Assembly (NCBI GenBank): GCA_021783995.1
Contig: JAJXTH010000002.1
Location: forward strand, 98,976-160,381
Direction: 5' to 3'
From: Pseudomonadota bacterium
Lineage (GTDB): Bacteria; Pseudomonadota; Gammaproteobacteria; Burkholderiales; Gallionellaceae
DNA length: 61,406 nt
This document shows, piece by piece, positions 16,601-25,634 of the stretch (the stretch's first letter is position 1; each line of letters opens with the position of its first letter). The translations under genes and the position numbers were made by a program. Under the pieces are notes generated by a model. The model was not told the origin of the DNA. It worked only from the letters and a program-made list of their open reading frames with translations, and ran no database searches.

Positions 16601-17386
16601 ATGTTGAAAACTCATCCATTTGCAGCTCTGGCCATCGTTGCCACACTCGCAATCAATCCGGCTTACGCCGAAGACAAGTCTGCTGCAATCGTGAACGGCG
16701 TCGCCATTCCCCAGTCCCGAGTCGAGATGGACGTCAAGGGTGCAGAATCGCAGGGCCGTCCTGACTCACCGGAACTTCGCAAACTCATTCGCGACGACCT
16801 GATCAACCGCGAAGTGATCGCACAACAGGCCGTCAAGGAAGGTCTGGACAAGACCCCTTCCGTGGTGGACCAGTTGGCAATCGCCAAGCAGACCGTGCTG
16901 GTGAGCGCTTTCATACAGGACTATCTCAAGAAGCACCCGATCAGCGACGACCAGTTGAAAAAAGAGTATGACAATTACAAGGCTCAACTGGGCGACAAGG
17001 AATATGAAGTGAGCCACATCCTGGTCAAGACCGAGCCCGAAGCTAAAGCCATCATCGCCAAGCTCAACAAGAAGGCAAAGTTCGAGACGCTCGCCAAGCA
17101 GTCGCTCGATGCAGGCTCTGCGGAAAAAGGCGGCTCGCTGGGCTGGACCGTGCCCAAGACGCTGGTCGAGCCGTTTGCCAATGCGCTGCTGAGCCTGAAG
17201 AAGGGGGAATACACCAAGGAGCCCGTGCAGACCCAGTTCGGCTGGCACGTGATCAAGCTCGACGACGTCCGTCCTCTGAAGGCGCCAAGCTTCGACGTGA
17301 TGAAGCCCAAGCTGGAACAACATCTGCAGCAACTCGAAGTGCAGAAGGCCGTCAGCGACCTGCGCGCCTCTGCAAAGATCGAGTAG
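16601..17386 (+). CDS. Periplasmic parvulin-type peptidyl-prolyl isomerase
   Basis: 261 residues: signal peptide (about 1-23, ending PAYAE), a SurA/PrsA-like helical N-terminal region (25-130), then one rotamase (PpiC) domain from YEVSHILVKTEPEAKAI to FGWHVIKLDDVRP (about 137-232). A chaperone-isomerase helping secreted and outer membrane proteins fold. Last gene of the msrB-to-parvulin run; a clear terminator follows 20 bases after the stop. Confidence 0.93.
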   Translation: MLKTHPFAALAIVATLAINPAYAEDKSAAIVNGVAIPQSRVEMDVKGAESQGRPDSPELRKLIRDDLINREVIAQQAVKEGLDKTPSVVDQLAIAKQTVLVSAFIQDYLKKHPISDDQLKKEYDNYKAQLGDKEYEVSHILVKTEPEAKAIIAKLNKKAKFETLAKQSLDAGSAEKGGSLGWTVPKTLVEPFANALLSLKKGEYTKEPVQTQFGWHVIKLDDVRPLKAPSFDVMKPKLEQHLQQLEVQKAVSDLRASAKIE

Positions 17387-17402
17387 GATCTGATACGCTC
17401 GC

Positions 17403-17433
17403 AAAAAGGACACCGCATTGGTGTCCTTTTTTT
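17403..17433 (+). terminator. Rho-independent terminator after the parvulin gene
   Basis: Perfect 8-bp stem AGGACACC/GGTGTCCT around GCATT, followed by seven T. It closes the operon and marks the border of the following accessory stretch. Confidence 0.93.
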
Positions 17434-17473
17434 ATTCCGCCGACGGGTTCGGTTAACATCCGGAAGCTTCGGC

Positions 17474-17502
17474 TTGAACTTCTCTGCATACCGCCCTATA
17501 CT
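17474..17502 (+). promoter_or_regulatory. Sigma70-type promoter of the RHH/coiled-coil operon
   Basis: TTGAAC at 17474-17479 and TATACT at 17497-17502 with a 17-bp spacer, the best-formed sigma70 promoter I see in the window. It lies about 35 bases upstream of the ATG at 17536. Confidence 0.75.
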
Positions 17503-17535
17503 GCACATGTGCTGACCATGCACAGGAGAAAACTT

Positions 17536-17817
17536 ATGGCAACCGCCACCGAACGAATCCCGGTCCTCGTGACGGCCAAGGAAAAAGCATTGATCGCCAA
17601 GCGGGCTCAAGACGCTCAATTGTCGATGGGAGAGTTTTTGCGCCGCGCAGCCTCTTCATTCCATCCGGATGAGGATCAAAGAATGCTGGAAGGCATGATC
17701 GGCCAGATGTTGAAAACAACCGCCCAGGCCAATGCCGCCATTGATGATGCTCTGGCCTATATAGAAGCCTCGAACAAGCGTATCACCGCGATGGAATCCA
17801 GGAAGGCCAAGCGCTGA
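17536..17817 (+). CDS. Putative ribbon-helix-helix DNA-binding protein
   Basis: 93 residues from the ATG at 17536 (SD AGGAGA 7 bases before). The N-terminal half (RIPVLVTAKEKALIAKRA, then LSMGEFLRRA) fits a strand-helix-helix pattern as in Arc/MetJ-type or MobC-like regulators; the second half is helical with a basic end (MESRKAKR). It has its own strong promoter and its stop overlaps the start of the next small gene. No family name is certain. An antitoxin, a plasmid-type mobilisation accessory protein or a regulator are all possible. Confidence 0.7.
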   Translation: MATATERIPVLVTAKEKALIAKRAQDAQLSMGEFLRRAASSFHPDEDQRMLEGMIGQMLKTTAQANAAIDDALAYIEASNKRITAMESRKAKR

Positions 17818-18029
17818 TGAGCATTACGGACAAGATGTGGGACGCCATCACCACAGTCATCAAGATGAACGACAAGGTGGAGCGCATGGCGGGCACGATC
17901 AAGCTTCAACAGGAAAAAATCGAAAACCTGACCGAACGGGTGATACGCCTGGAAGCCGCATTAGAAATCACCCTCTCCATGCCTGCAAGAAGTCGCCAAG
18001 CAGCCAAGCGCCTTGAAAGTAAAAGCTGA
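17817..18029 (+). CDS. Small coiled-coil protein
   Basis: 70 residues. A heptad-like stretch from VIKMNDKVERMAG to ENLTERVIRLEAALEI (about 14-53) predicts a coiled coil, followed by a basic tail (ARSRQAAKRLESKS). No membrane segment or cysteine. Coupled to the preceding gene by an ATGA overlap, so the two very likely work together. Function unknown. Confidence 0.7.
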   Translation: MSITDKMWDAITTVIKMNDKVERMAGTIKLQQEKIENLTERVIRLEAALEITLSMPARSRQAAKRLESKS

Positions 18030-18076
18030 TTGCAACAGAAGCTTTCAATCGCGTAATGTAGCGCACAGCCTGTCTC

Positions 18077-18101
18077 GAATGCTACAAAGCTAGACCTAAC
18101 C
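18077..18101 (-). repeat. TCTAGCTTT repeat motif, copy B
   Basis: On the minus strand this reads GGTTAGGTCTAGCTTTGTAG then CATTC, matching copy A (883-909) at nearly every base. The GNAT remnant ends exactly inside it: its new stop codon TAG is part of the motif. Confidence 0.8.
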
Positions 18102-18291
18102 TCTGCCCGCCGAAAGAGAGTCGGCCTTCTCAAGAAGGCGAGTAATCTCCCTGATGTCGGTTCTCAGGCCGTCTAAAAAAATCCGCTTCCGTCGTCCAGC
18201 CTGCGCGACTGGACTCCCCGCGATAACAGGCGTTGAAAAGCGACACAATACCCTTCGCATCGGCAATCGATGCGGCTTTGATAATCGGCAT
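18096..18291 (-). pseudogene. Truncated and frameshifted GNAT acetyltransferase
   Basis: The start MPIIKAASIADAKGIV, followed by LFNACYRGESSRAGWTTEAD, is a typical GNAT N terminus. A run of seven A (18175-18181) then shifts the frame. In the other frame the family sequence resumes as FLDGLRTDIREITRLLEKAD and runs to a TAG inside repeat copy B. Only about 60 of the usual 150-170 residues remain, so the acetyl-CoA site is lost. A non-functional remnant. Confidence 0.75.
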
Positions 18292-18381
18292 AGAAAATAT
18301 TGGAAATCCAGTCCGGAATATTCTAGCAGGCCTGAAGTTCAAATCCGCCCGAAGCCTCAAGTCAGGTGTTCCACACGTAGT

Positions 18382-18755
18382 CTAGCTTCGATGCAGGGGG
18401 GGGAGCACACGCAAGCGCGTTCGGTTCGGATCGATCGTAAGCAGCGCGCCCTCTTCCAGCTCTGCCGCCATCTGGCGAAAAGCCACGATAACCGCCCCGC
18501 CGATTACATCTGGGCTAACATCCTCGGAGCGGATTTGCACAACGCTGGGCTTGTCGCCATGCGTAGCCGCCAAAATTGCGCCGAAATCCAGGTCGTGCGT
18601 GAGCACCACGAGCCTTGAGTTTTGGCGAAGGCCATAATTTTCGCGTCTGGTGCATTATTCGCGCCAAGCGTTGCCCAGTGCGTCGCCTCTATACCGGCGT
18701 CAGCCAGGAAGCGTACCCAGCGAGGCGACAAATTCATATCGACCAGCAGCTTCAC
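18382..18755 (-). pseudogene. Frameshifted DUF5615 PIN-like toxin
   Basis: Begins at a GTG with VKLLVDMNLSPRWVRFLADA, the DUF5615 (Mut7-C/PIN-like) opening. Near 18612-18618 one base seems to be missing: the frame then gives GSWCSRTTW, while the next frame carries on correctly as VVLTHDLDFGAILAATHGDK to the natural end. Joined, the two parts give a full-length toxin of about 123 residues. Its start overlaps the stop of a DUF433-like antitoxin fragment (GTGA). Either a recent inactivation or a sequencing error. Confidence 0.75.
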
Positions 18756-18812
18756 GCCCTGGCAAGATCGACTTCGCGTTCTTCGGCTCGCCACGCGGCA
18801 AAGCGCAGAATA
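18752..18812 (-). pseudogene. C-terminal remnant of a DUF433-type antitoxin
   Basis: The reading frame ending at 18752 encodes VILRFAAWRAEEREVDLARA, the kind of tail seen on DUF433 antitoxins that precede DUF5615 toxins. Upstream it runs into repeat copy C, and the N-terminal DNA-binding part is missing. With the frameshifted toxin it makes a dead toxin-antitoxin module. Confidence 0.6.
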
Positions 18813-18823
18813 ACAACGGCAAC

Positions 18824-18855
18824 GGGGTCAGATCTAGCTTTGCTAGCATCAGCAC
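18824..18855 (+). repeat. TCTAGCTTT repeat motif, copy C
   Basis: GGGGTCAGATCTAGCTTTGC followed by TAGCATCAGCAC. It abuts the broken antitoxin on one side and the 3' end of tpm on the other. The motif and the tpm tail (about 115 bp) recur together at 883-1020. Confidence 0.8.
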
Positions 18856-19484
18856 TTCAGCAGAAAAACATTCTCCCGCATCCTGGTCACTCCGCGCTCG
18901 GCGAAGCGCGGCTCCAAAACGTCGTTCTGGTCGAGAAGCTCAATGTGGGCCGAATCGCGATAGAGCCTTTTTACTTCGTCGACTGAAACCGCAAAGGGCG
19001 GACCCTGCATTTCATCCTGGGGATAGTCGAAGGTGATCAGCAGTATCTGCGCACCTTCAGGCAGGATGCTCGTCAAATGGCGTACGTAGCGCTCGCGCAT
19101 TTCTACAGGGAGCGCGACCATGGATGCGCGGTCGTAGACTGCACTCACCCCTTCCATGTCGCTTCGTTCGAGGTCGAAGAAATCGCCGCACAGCAAACGT
19201 ATGCCGTTTGCCGCATGGCTTTCGAATTTCCCGCATTGCTTGCATGTAGCTTGAAGCCCGTTCTCCTCGAAGTACGCGCGCACCGCGATCGGGCTTAATT
19301 CAACCCCGACCACTTGAGCACCCTGCCTTGCAAGCCACGAGATGTCATGGCTCTTGCCGCAAAGTGGCACGAAGACCTTGCCCTGCAAATGATGGCCGTA
19401 GCGCTCGAGGTAGGGATTGACCTCGTTCTGGTGAAAGCCGATCTGCTGCAGCTCCCAGCGTTCCAGCCAGAAATTCTTTTCCAT
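18849..19484 (-). CDS. tpm: Thiopurine S-methyltransferase (TPMT family)
   Basis: 211 residues with the bacterial TPMT layout: FWLERWELQQIGFHQ at the start, the SAM-binding VPLCGKSHDISWLARQG and VVGVELSPIAVRAYF, and the closing VLEPRFAERGVTRMRENVF. Bacterial members methylate selenium and tellurium compounds or thiopurines using SAM. Its ATG follows the purL stop by one base (TGAAATG), so it is translated with purL. Its last 100 bases recur as a fragment at 935-1020. Confidence 0.92.
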   Translation of the reverse strand: MEKNFWLERWELQQIGFHQNEVNPYLERYGHHLQGKVFVPLCGKSHDISWLARQGAQVVGVELSPIAVRAYFEENGLQATCKQCGKFESHAANGIRLLCGDFFDLERSDMEGVSAVYDRASMVALPVEMRERYVRHLTSILPEGAQILLITFDYPQDEMQGPPFAVSVDEVKRLYRDSAHIELLDQNDVLEPRFAERGVTRMRENVFLLKC

Positions 19485-19485
19485 T

Positions 19486-22400
19486 TCAGCTTACCCACTT
19501 TCTCGCGTTCTGGAACATCCTGAGCCATGCGCCGTTCTCCTTCCATTCTGCAGGACGCCACGAGTGCTGCACCGCGCGGAACACGCGCTCCGGATGCGGC
19601 ATCATGATGGAGAAGCGCCCGTCAGGGGTGGTAAGCCCGGTGATGCCGTTGGGTGATCCATTCGGATTCAACGGATAGATCTCAGTCGGATTGCCACGAT
19701 TGTCCACATAGCGCAGTGTGACATTGGCGGCCTTCATCTTTTTCGCGCTTGCAAAATCCGCATAGCCTTCGCCGTGCGCGACCACGATGGGCATGCGGCT
19801 TCCTGCCATGCCTTCGAAGAATATCGAGGGAGAAGGCTGCACCTCCACCATCACGAAGCGCGCCTCGAATTGTTCTGACTGGTTGCGCGAGAAGTGCGCC
19901 CAATTTTCCGCACCCGGTATGATCTCGTGCAGATTGCTCATCATCTGGCAACCGTTGCATACGCCCAGCGCGAAGGTGTCTTTCCGGTTGAAATAGGCCT
20001 CGAATTCATCCCTCGCCCTCGAATTAAAAAGGATGGACTTCGCCCAGCCTTCTCCTGCACCCAGCACATCGCCGTAGGAAAATCCGCCGCATGCAGCGAG
20101 CCCCTTGAAATCGGCAAGCGTTACCCGTCCTCCTATGATGTCGCTCATGTGCACATCGACAGCCGCAAAGCCCGCTCTATCGAATGCAGCAGCCATCTCG
20201 ACATGGCCGTTCACACCCTGCTCGCGAAGGATCGCGATCTTCGGTCTTCCCCCGAGAATGGCAGGCGCCTCGTTCACGTCATAAGTCAGGCTCGCATGCA
20301 GCCCCGGATCGGCCGCATCCAGGATGCGATCGTATTCGGACTCGGCGCAAGCAGGATTGTCGCGCAGTTTCTGCATCTGGTATGTGGTCTCGGACCAGAT
20401 GCGCATGAGGTTCACGCCTGAATCGGAGAAGAGCATCTCGTTGCCGCGCACGATCTCTATCATGCCTTTCGTGTTCGGCACCGCGATCTTCTGGACGCTC
20501 CTGATGCCCGCATCGGCCGCCAGTTGCAGCACATGCGCCACATCGCTGTTCTTCACCTGGACCACGGCACCCAGCTCTTCGCTGAAGAGCATGCGCAGCG
20601 CATCCGCGTGCTCGACATGAATGTCGAGCCCGATGTGGGAAGCAAAGGCCATCTCGCACAGCGTGACGAATACGCCGCCGTCAGACCTGTCGTGGTAGGC
20701 AAGCAGGAGGCCTTCCGAATTCAGCTTCTGCATCAGTTCGAAGTATGCCTTCAATACCGATGCTGAATCGACGTCAGGCGCGACATCGCCCACCTGCTTG
20801 TAAACCTGGGCGAGTGCCGACCCGCCGAGGCGGTTTTTGCCCTGCCCCAGATCGATCAGCAGCAGTGCGGTATCGAGGTCGGCTGAAAGCTCTGGCGTGA
20901 GCGTGGCTCTCGCATCCATGCATGGCGCGAATGCGCTGACGATCAGGGACAGGGGCGCAGTCACTGACTTGTCTTCTGTGCCATCCTGCCATACGGTGCG
21001 CATGCTCATGGAGTCCTTGCCTACCGGAATGCTTATGCCGAGTTCAGGACAGAGCTCCATGCCAACGGCCCTTACCGCATCGAACAGCGCGGCATCCTCG
21101 CCGTGATGCCCTGCCGCCGCCATCCAGTTTGCAGAAAGCTTGATGTCACCCATCTTCGAAATGCGGGAAGCCGAAATGTTGGTGATTGCCTCCCCAACCG
21201 CCATGCGCGCGGAGGATGCCGCATTGACGAGAGCCAGCGGCGTGCGCTCGCCGATCGCGAAAGCCTCGGCAAGATTCGTATTGTATCCCCTCAAAGTGAC
21301 CGCCACGTCCGCGACAGGAACCTGCCATGGCCCTACCATCTGGTCGCGAGCGGTCATGCCTCCCACGGTCCTGTCGCCTATGCTGATCAGGAAGGTCTTG
21401 TTCGCGACCGCAGGCAGGCGCAGCACCCGGCATATGGATTCGGCCAGGTCGAGAGAGCTGGTGTCGAAGTGCTGGAGCTTCGCCGTTTCTCGCTCGACAT
21501 TGCGCGTCATCTTTGGCGGCTTGCCAAGCAGAACGGATAGCGGCATGTTCACGGGATCGTTGTCGAATTCTTCGTCGTGGACGACTATCCTGTCCTCGTC
21601 GACCGCAACACCCACCACGTCGAAAGGACAGCGCTCGCGCTCGCAGAATGCGCGGAACTCCTCAAGGCTCTCGGGTCTGATCGCCAAAACATAGCGTTCC
21701 TGAGACTCGTTGCACCAAATCTGCTTGGGCGACATGCCGCTCTCGTCCAAAGGGATCTTTCTCAGATCGAACAGCGCCCCCTTGCCTCCGCCGTGCACAA
21801 GCTCGGGCAGCGCATTGGACATGCCTCCTGCGCCGACGTCGTGTATCGAAAGTATGGAGTTTTCAGGGCCCAACTGCCAGCAGCGGTCGATCACTTCCTG
21901 AGCACGCCTCTGCATCTCGGGATTGCCCCTTTGCACGGAATCGAAATCCAGATTCTCGGCATTGCTTCCCGTGTCCATGCTGGATGCGGCACCGCCGCCA
22001 AGGCCGATCAGCATGCCGGGACCTCCGAGATGCACGATCAGCGCGCCCGTCGGCAGATCGTGCTTTTGCGTGTGCAGCGCCGAGATGTTGCCGACGCCGC
22101 CCGCCAGCATGATGGGCTTGTGGTAGCCGCGCACCTCTCCGCCGACTCGCTCCTCGAAAGTGCGGAAATAGCCTGCAAGGTTGGGGCGGCCGAACTCGTT
22201 GTTGAATGCGGCGGCACCCAGGGGCCCGTCCAGCATGATCTGAAGCGGCGTAACGATGCGGGAAGGCTTGCCGTATTGCGCCTCCCATGGCTGGGCGTAT
22301 CCGGGAATGTTGAGATTCGATACCGAAAATCCCGTCAGGCCAGCCTTGGGTTTCGATCCCGTTCCCGTAGCGCCCTCGTCGCGTATCTCGCCACCCGACC

Positions 22401-23316
22401 CTGTCGCCGCTCCGGCAAAGGGCGCGATGGCAGTCGGATGGTTGTGCGTCTCGACCTTCATCAGCGTGTGAGTGAGCTCATCGCCAAATGCGTAAGTCCT
22501 GTCGGCGCGCGGATAGAAACGCGCGATTCTCGATCCCTCGATGACGGAGGAATTGTCCGAATAGGCGATGATCGTCCCGTCAGGGCTTGCCTTGTGCGTA
22601 TTCCTTATCATGCCGAAGAGCGACATGCCCTGCGCCTCGCCGTCTATCACCCAGTCCGCGTTGAATATCTTGTGGCGGCAATGCTCGGAATTCGCCTGGG
22701 CGAACATCATCAGCTCGACGTCTGTCGGATTGCGCTTCAGCTTTTTGAAATTCTCGACGAGGTAGTCAATCTCGTCCGAAGACAACGCAAGTCCCATCTC
22801 GCGATTGGCAGCATTCAGCGCATCCGCGCCGCCTTGCATCACGTCCACCGTTTCCAGAGGCTCAGGAGCGCCGTGACGGAATATCCTTTCGGCAGCACCC
22901 TCCATGCCGCCCAAGACCGACTCGGTCATGCGGTCGTGAAGCAGAGGCAACGCCTTTTCTGCGTCTCCCTTCAGGTAATAGATCACCCCGCGCTCTATGC
23001 GCTCTATTTCCTCTATCCCGCAGTGCCGCGCGATGTCGGTGGCCTTGGTGGACCATGGGGATATCGTGCCCAGGCGCGGCACGACCAGCACGCGCTTGAA
23101 TTCGCCCTCAGGTTCGACAACCGTCTTCCCTATACCGAGCACCCTTTCCAGAAGCCTAGCCTCAGCCTTGGACAGCGTCTTCGAACGCAGCGCGCTGAAA
23201 TAGCAATGCCTCGTGTCAGCGATGTACACATCGGGTGCTGCCTCGCTTACGGCCTGGCGCAATTTTTCGAGGCGGAAACTGGAGAGGGCTGAATTGCCGA
23301 GAGAGACTTTGAACAT
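19486..23316 (-). CDS. purL: Phosphoribosylformylglycinamidine synthase PurL (large, fused form)
   Basis: 1276 residues, the full length of the single-chain enzyme of Proteobacteria. N-terminal PurS-like part ([20 protein letters not shown]), two synthetase halves ([14 protein letters not shown]-like [24 protein letters not shown]) and a C-terminal glutaminase with [12 protein letters not shown] (nucleophile Cys) and PHPERVF (His/Glu). It catalyses the fourth step of purine synthesis using ATP and glutamine. The start at 23316 gives the conserved N terminus; longer in-frame extensions read into the divergent nnrD gene. Confidence 0.97.
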   Translation of the reverse strand: MFKVSLGNSALSSFRLEKLRQAVSEAAPDVYIADTRHCYFSALRSKTLSKAEARLLERVLGIGKTVVEPEGEFKRVLVVPRLGTISPWSTKATDIARHCGIEEIERIERGVIYYLKGDAEKALPLLHDRMTESVLGGMEGAAERIFRHGAPEPLETVDVMQGGADALNAANREMGLALSSDEIDYLVENFKKLKRNPTDVELMMFAQANSEHCRHKIFNADWVIDGEAQGMSLFGMIRNTHKASPDGTIIAYSDNSSVIEGSRIARFYPRADRTYAFGDELTHTLMKVETHNHPTAIAPFAGAATGSGGEIRDEGATGTGSKPKAGLTGFSVSNLNIPGYAQPWEAQYGKPSRIVTPLQIMLDGPLGAAAFNNEFGRPNLAGYFRTFEERVGGEVRGYHKPIMLAGGVGNISALHTQKHDLPTGALIVHLGGPGMLIGLGGGAASSMDTGSNAENLDFDSVQRGNPEMQRRAQEVIDRCWQLGPENSILSIHDVGAGGMSNALPELVHGGGKGALFDLRKIPLDESGMSPKQIWCNESQERYVLAIRPESLEEFRAFCERERCPFDVVGVAVDEDRIVVHDEEFDNDPVNMPLSVLLGKPPKMTRNVERETAKLQHFDTSSLDLAESICRVLRLPAVANKTFLISIGDRTVGGMTARDQMVGPWQVPVADVAVTLRGYNTNLAEAFAIGERTPLALVNAASSARMAVGEAITNISASRISKMGDIKLSANWMAAAGHHGEDAALFDAVRAVGMELCPELGISIPVGKDSMSMRTVWQDGTEDKSVTAPLSLIVSAFAPCMDARATLTPELSADLDTALLLIDLGQGKNRLGGSALAQVYKQVGDVAPDVDSASVLKAYFELMQKLNSEGLLLAYHDRSDGGVFVTLCEMAFASHIGLDIHVEHADALRMLFSEELGAVVQVKNSDVAHVLQLAADAGIRSVQKIAVPNTKGMIEIVRGNEMLFSDSGVNLMRIWSETTYQMQKLRDNPACAESEYDRILDAADPGLHASLTYDVNEAPAILGGRPKIAILREQGVNGHVEMAAAFDRAGFAAVDVHMSDIIGGRVTLADFKGLAACGGFSYGDVLGAGEGWAKSILFNSRARDEFEAYFNRKDTFALGVCNGCQMMSNLHEIIPGAENWAHFSRNQSEQFEARFVMVEVQPSPSIFFEGMAGSRMPIVVAHGEGYADFASAKKMKAANVTLRYVDNRGNPTEIYPLNPNGSPNGITGLTTPDGRFSIMMPHPERVFRAVQHSWRPAEWKENGAWLRMFQNARKWVS

Positions 23317-23344
23317 GGCGGACGAGAATAAAATTCGGGACGCA

Positions 23345-23352
23345 ATTATACT
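23345..23352. promoter_or_regulatory. Overlapping -10 elements for purL and nnrD
   Basis: The bases ATTATACT read as TATACT on the plus strand (23347-23352) and TATAAT on the minus strand (23345-23350). Both would drive the divergent genes. The -35 regions are weak. The plus-strand element favours the nnrD start at 23378 over the ATG at 23315. Confidence 0.45.
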
Positions 23353-23377
23353 ATGCCACGCACACAAGACACCCATC

Positions 23378-24223
23378 ATGAATCCACAAACCATAGAACG
23401 AAGCCAAGTTGCAAAGCTGCTCCCCGAACGCCCAAAGGACAGCCACAAGGGAATGTACGGTTGCGTCCTCGTGATTGGGGGAGCACCAGGCATGGCGGGA
23501 GCTGCCATCCTTGCTTCTCGTGCAGCCCTGAAGCTGGGCGCTGGCATCGTATACACGATGCTGCTGGATGGGAATGCCCCCTCCTTCGATTTCATGCAGC
23601 CCGAGCTGATGCTTCATCGCGCCGGGGAAAAACTTCCCAGCGCAACCACGGTGCTGGCTGGATGCGGCATGGGAAGGGATGCAGCGGCCCAGAGGCTGCT
23701 CCTCAAGGCATTGCGGACTGATGCTTCGCTGGTTCTCGATGCCGATGCGCTGAACCTGATCGCGACCCACGACGAATTGCGCAAGATTCTGGTCGCGCGC
23801 AGCAGGCCCTGCGTCATGACCCCGCATCCTGCGGAGGCTGCGCGTCTTCTTGGATGCACGACAGAAGAAGTGCAAAAGGACAGGATCGCATCGGCTCTGA
23901 AGCTTGCCAGAGATTTCAGATGCACCGCCGTGCTCAAAGGAAGCGGCAGCCTGTGCGCATTGCGCGACGGAAGCCTTTATGTCAACCGGACAGGCAATCC
24001 GAGCATGAGCGCACCCGGCATGGGAGACACGCTATCCGGCATGATTGCCGCCTTCATCGCACAGGGATTGAGCGTCGATGATGCGCTGCTGCTCGCAGTT
24101 CATTTGCATGGCGCGGCAGGCGACGAGCTTGCAAGGCAGAATGCGGTCGGCATGACCGCGAGCGAGCTCACGGACAAGGCAAGAGCGCTGCTAAATCTCT
24201 GGATTTCCGGCAGGACCGCATGA
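23378..24223 (+). CDS. nnrD: ADP-dependent NAD(P)H-hydrate dehydratase
   Basis: 281 residues of the YjeF C-terminal (ribokinase-like) type: [42 protein letters not shown] and [15 protein letters not shown] with the catalytic Asp. It repairs hydrated NADH/NADPH. The epimerase half (NnrE) is not fused here. An ATG at 23315 in the same frame shares two bases with the purL start codon on the other strand and seems too far upstream. Stop overlaps the next gene by 4 bases. Confidence 0.9.
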   Translation: MNPQTIERSQVAKLLPERPKDSHKGMYGCVLVIGGAPGMAGAAILASRAALKLGAGIVYTMLLDGNAPSFDFMQPELMLHRAGEKLPSATTVLAGCGMGRDAAAQRLLLKALRTDASLVLDADALNLIATHDELRKILVARSRPCVMTPHPAEAARLLGCTTEEVQKDRIASALKLARDFRCTAVLKGSGSLCALRDGSLYVNRTGNPSMSAPGMGDTLSGMIAAFIAQGLSVDDALLLAVHLHGAAGDELARQNAVGMTASELTDKARALLNLWISGRTA

Positions 24224-24969
24224 CGATCCAGATAGACATCTCCGAGGAATCCGGCGTGCGCTACCTGCATTTCGGCTCATCCTGGATACAGGGCGCGATG
24301 CGCATCGCCCGCCCCTGGAATCTGGAGCTGGAATACACGCGCGAGATGATGACTTCACTTCTGCTTCGCGAGGGACCCAGATGGCCCAGGAGAGTGCTCC
24401 TGATAGGCTTGGGCGCGGCGTCACTGACCAAGTTCCTGTACCGGCATCGCCCGCTATCCCATCTCACCGTCGTCGAGATCGAGCCTGCCGTCGTGGCCGC
24501 CGCAAGGCATTTCTTCAGGCTACCCGAAGACGACAAACGCATCCATATCGTGATAGGAGATGGCGCAGACTATGTATTGTCCAGCGACAAGAAATTCGAC
24601 CTGATCCTGGTTGACGGCTTCAACGAGCATGCTCATCCTGGGCAGTTGAACAGCCTGCCCTTCTACCAGGCATGCAGAAGCCGGCTTGGCGAACAGGGCA
24701 TCATGGCGGTCAACCTTCTATCCAAAGGCGTTCCCCTGGGATATGCGTCCATACGTCAGGCATTCGAGGAACGCGCGCTGATGTTCCCGTCCTGCGAGAG
24801 CGGCAACACCATCGCTTTCGCCGCCGAAGGAGACGAGGTCAGCATCGATCTTGAAGACATGAGGAAGAGCGCGCTCAAACTCAGGGAGGAAACGGGCCTC
24901 AACCTCCTTCCCACGGTTGCGAGGCTGGCAGAGGCCAAAACCTGCGCCAACAACCATCTGATCCTGTAA
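24220..24969 (+). CDS. Spermidine synthase-like methyltransferase-fold protein
   Basis: 249 residues. Rossmann SAM-fold: VLLIGLGAASLTKFLYRH, then LTVVEIEPAVVAAARHFF, IVIGDGADYV and FDLILVDGFN. This is the SpeE-like family without the N-terminal beta domain of true polyamine aminopropyltransferases, so polyamine synthesis is doubtful. Coupled to nnrD by ATGA overlap and ends 3 bases before the convergent cytochrome b561 gene. Confidence 0.85.
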   Translation: MTIQIDISEESGVRYLHFGSSWIQGAMRIARPWNLELEYTREMMTSLLLREGPRWPRRVLLIGLGAASLTKFLYRHRPLSHLTVVEIEPAVVAAARHFFRLPEDDKRIHIVIGDGADYVLSSDKKFDLILVDGFNEHAHPGQLNSLPFYQACRSRLGEQGIMAVNLLSKGVPLGYASIRQAFEERALMFPSCESGNTIAFAAEGDEVSIDLEDMRKSALKLREETGLNLLPTVARLAEAKTCANNHLIL

Positions 24970-24972
24970 TCG

Positions 24973-25497
24973 CTATTTCCTGCGCAGCATCATGCGTTCG
25001 AGCAGGTTGTCCTTGTCGATGAACTGATGCTTCAAGGCACCCAGAACATGGACCACCACGACCGCGATCAGCACATTCACGAGCGTTCCGTGCAGGCTGT
25101 GCACGAGGAGCCCGTGGAAGCCGTGCGCCTTGGGAAGCATGTTCGCATCCCCCGAGAGCAAGGCCTTGGCCACGCTGCTGCGCAGCACGGTCAGTATGCC
25201 TGTTATCGGCACCACGAGAAGCAGAAGGTACAGTGTGTGATGAACCCCCTTCGCCAGCCTGTCCATCGCCGCATGGCCGATGGCCGGAGGCACCCCGTCC
25301 TTGCTGCGGAACAAGAGTCGCATCGCGATCAGCAGCAGCACTGCAATGCCTGCCGAAACGTGAATGACATAGCCAAAAAGAGTCGCACGGCTCTCGTCTG
25401 TGGAATCCGAAAGCGAATCGCCCAGATACCAGGCCAGCACAAGCAGCCCCAGAGTCAGCCAGTGAGCGATCACCATGCGTTTGCTATATTGCTTCAT
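24973..25497 (-). CDS. Cytochrome b561
   Basis: 174 residues from the ATG at 25497 (MKQYSKRMVIAHWLTLGLLV). Four membrane helices with histidines suited to bind two b hemes (AHW in helix 1, HVSAGIAVLLL in helix 2, VHHTLYLLLLVVP in helix 3, HALH-like VVVVHVLGALKH at the end). Inner-membrane electron carrier of the CybB family. Divergent from the P-type ATPase gene. Confidence 0.92.
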   Translation of the reverse strand: MKQYSKRMVIAHWLTLGLLVLAWYLGDSLSDSTDESRATLFGYVIHVSAGIAVLLLIAMRLLFRSKDGVPPAIGHAAMDRLAKGVHHTLYLLLLVVPITGILTVLRSSVAKALLSGDANMLPKAHGFHGLLVHSLHGTLVNVLIAVVVVHVLGALKHQFIDKDNLLERMMLRRK

Positions 25498-25634
25498 CGC
25501 GTTCCCTTTTTTGCACCCAAACGGGCAATCAGGCAATGGTAACCCAACAAAGTTCCGGCGCGTGAAAAAACTTGTGACTGCTGACATCGGCTTTGCTATA
25601 TGCTTTGATCCTGTTAAACAGGGAGCCTTGCGAC

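Noticed and set aside
24220-24969. True spermidine synthase.
   Set aside because: The N-terminal beta domain of polyamine aminopropyltransferases is missing, so only the fold can be claimed.
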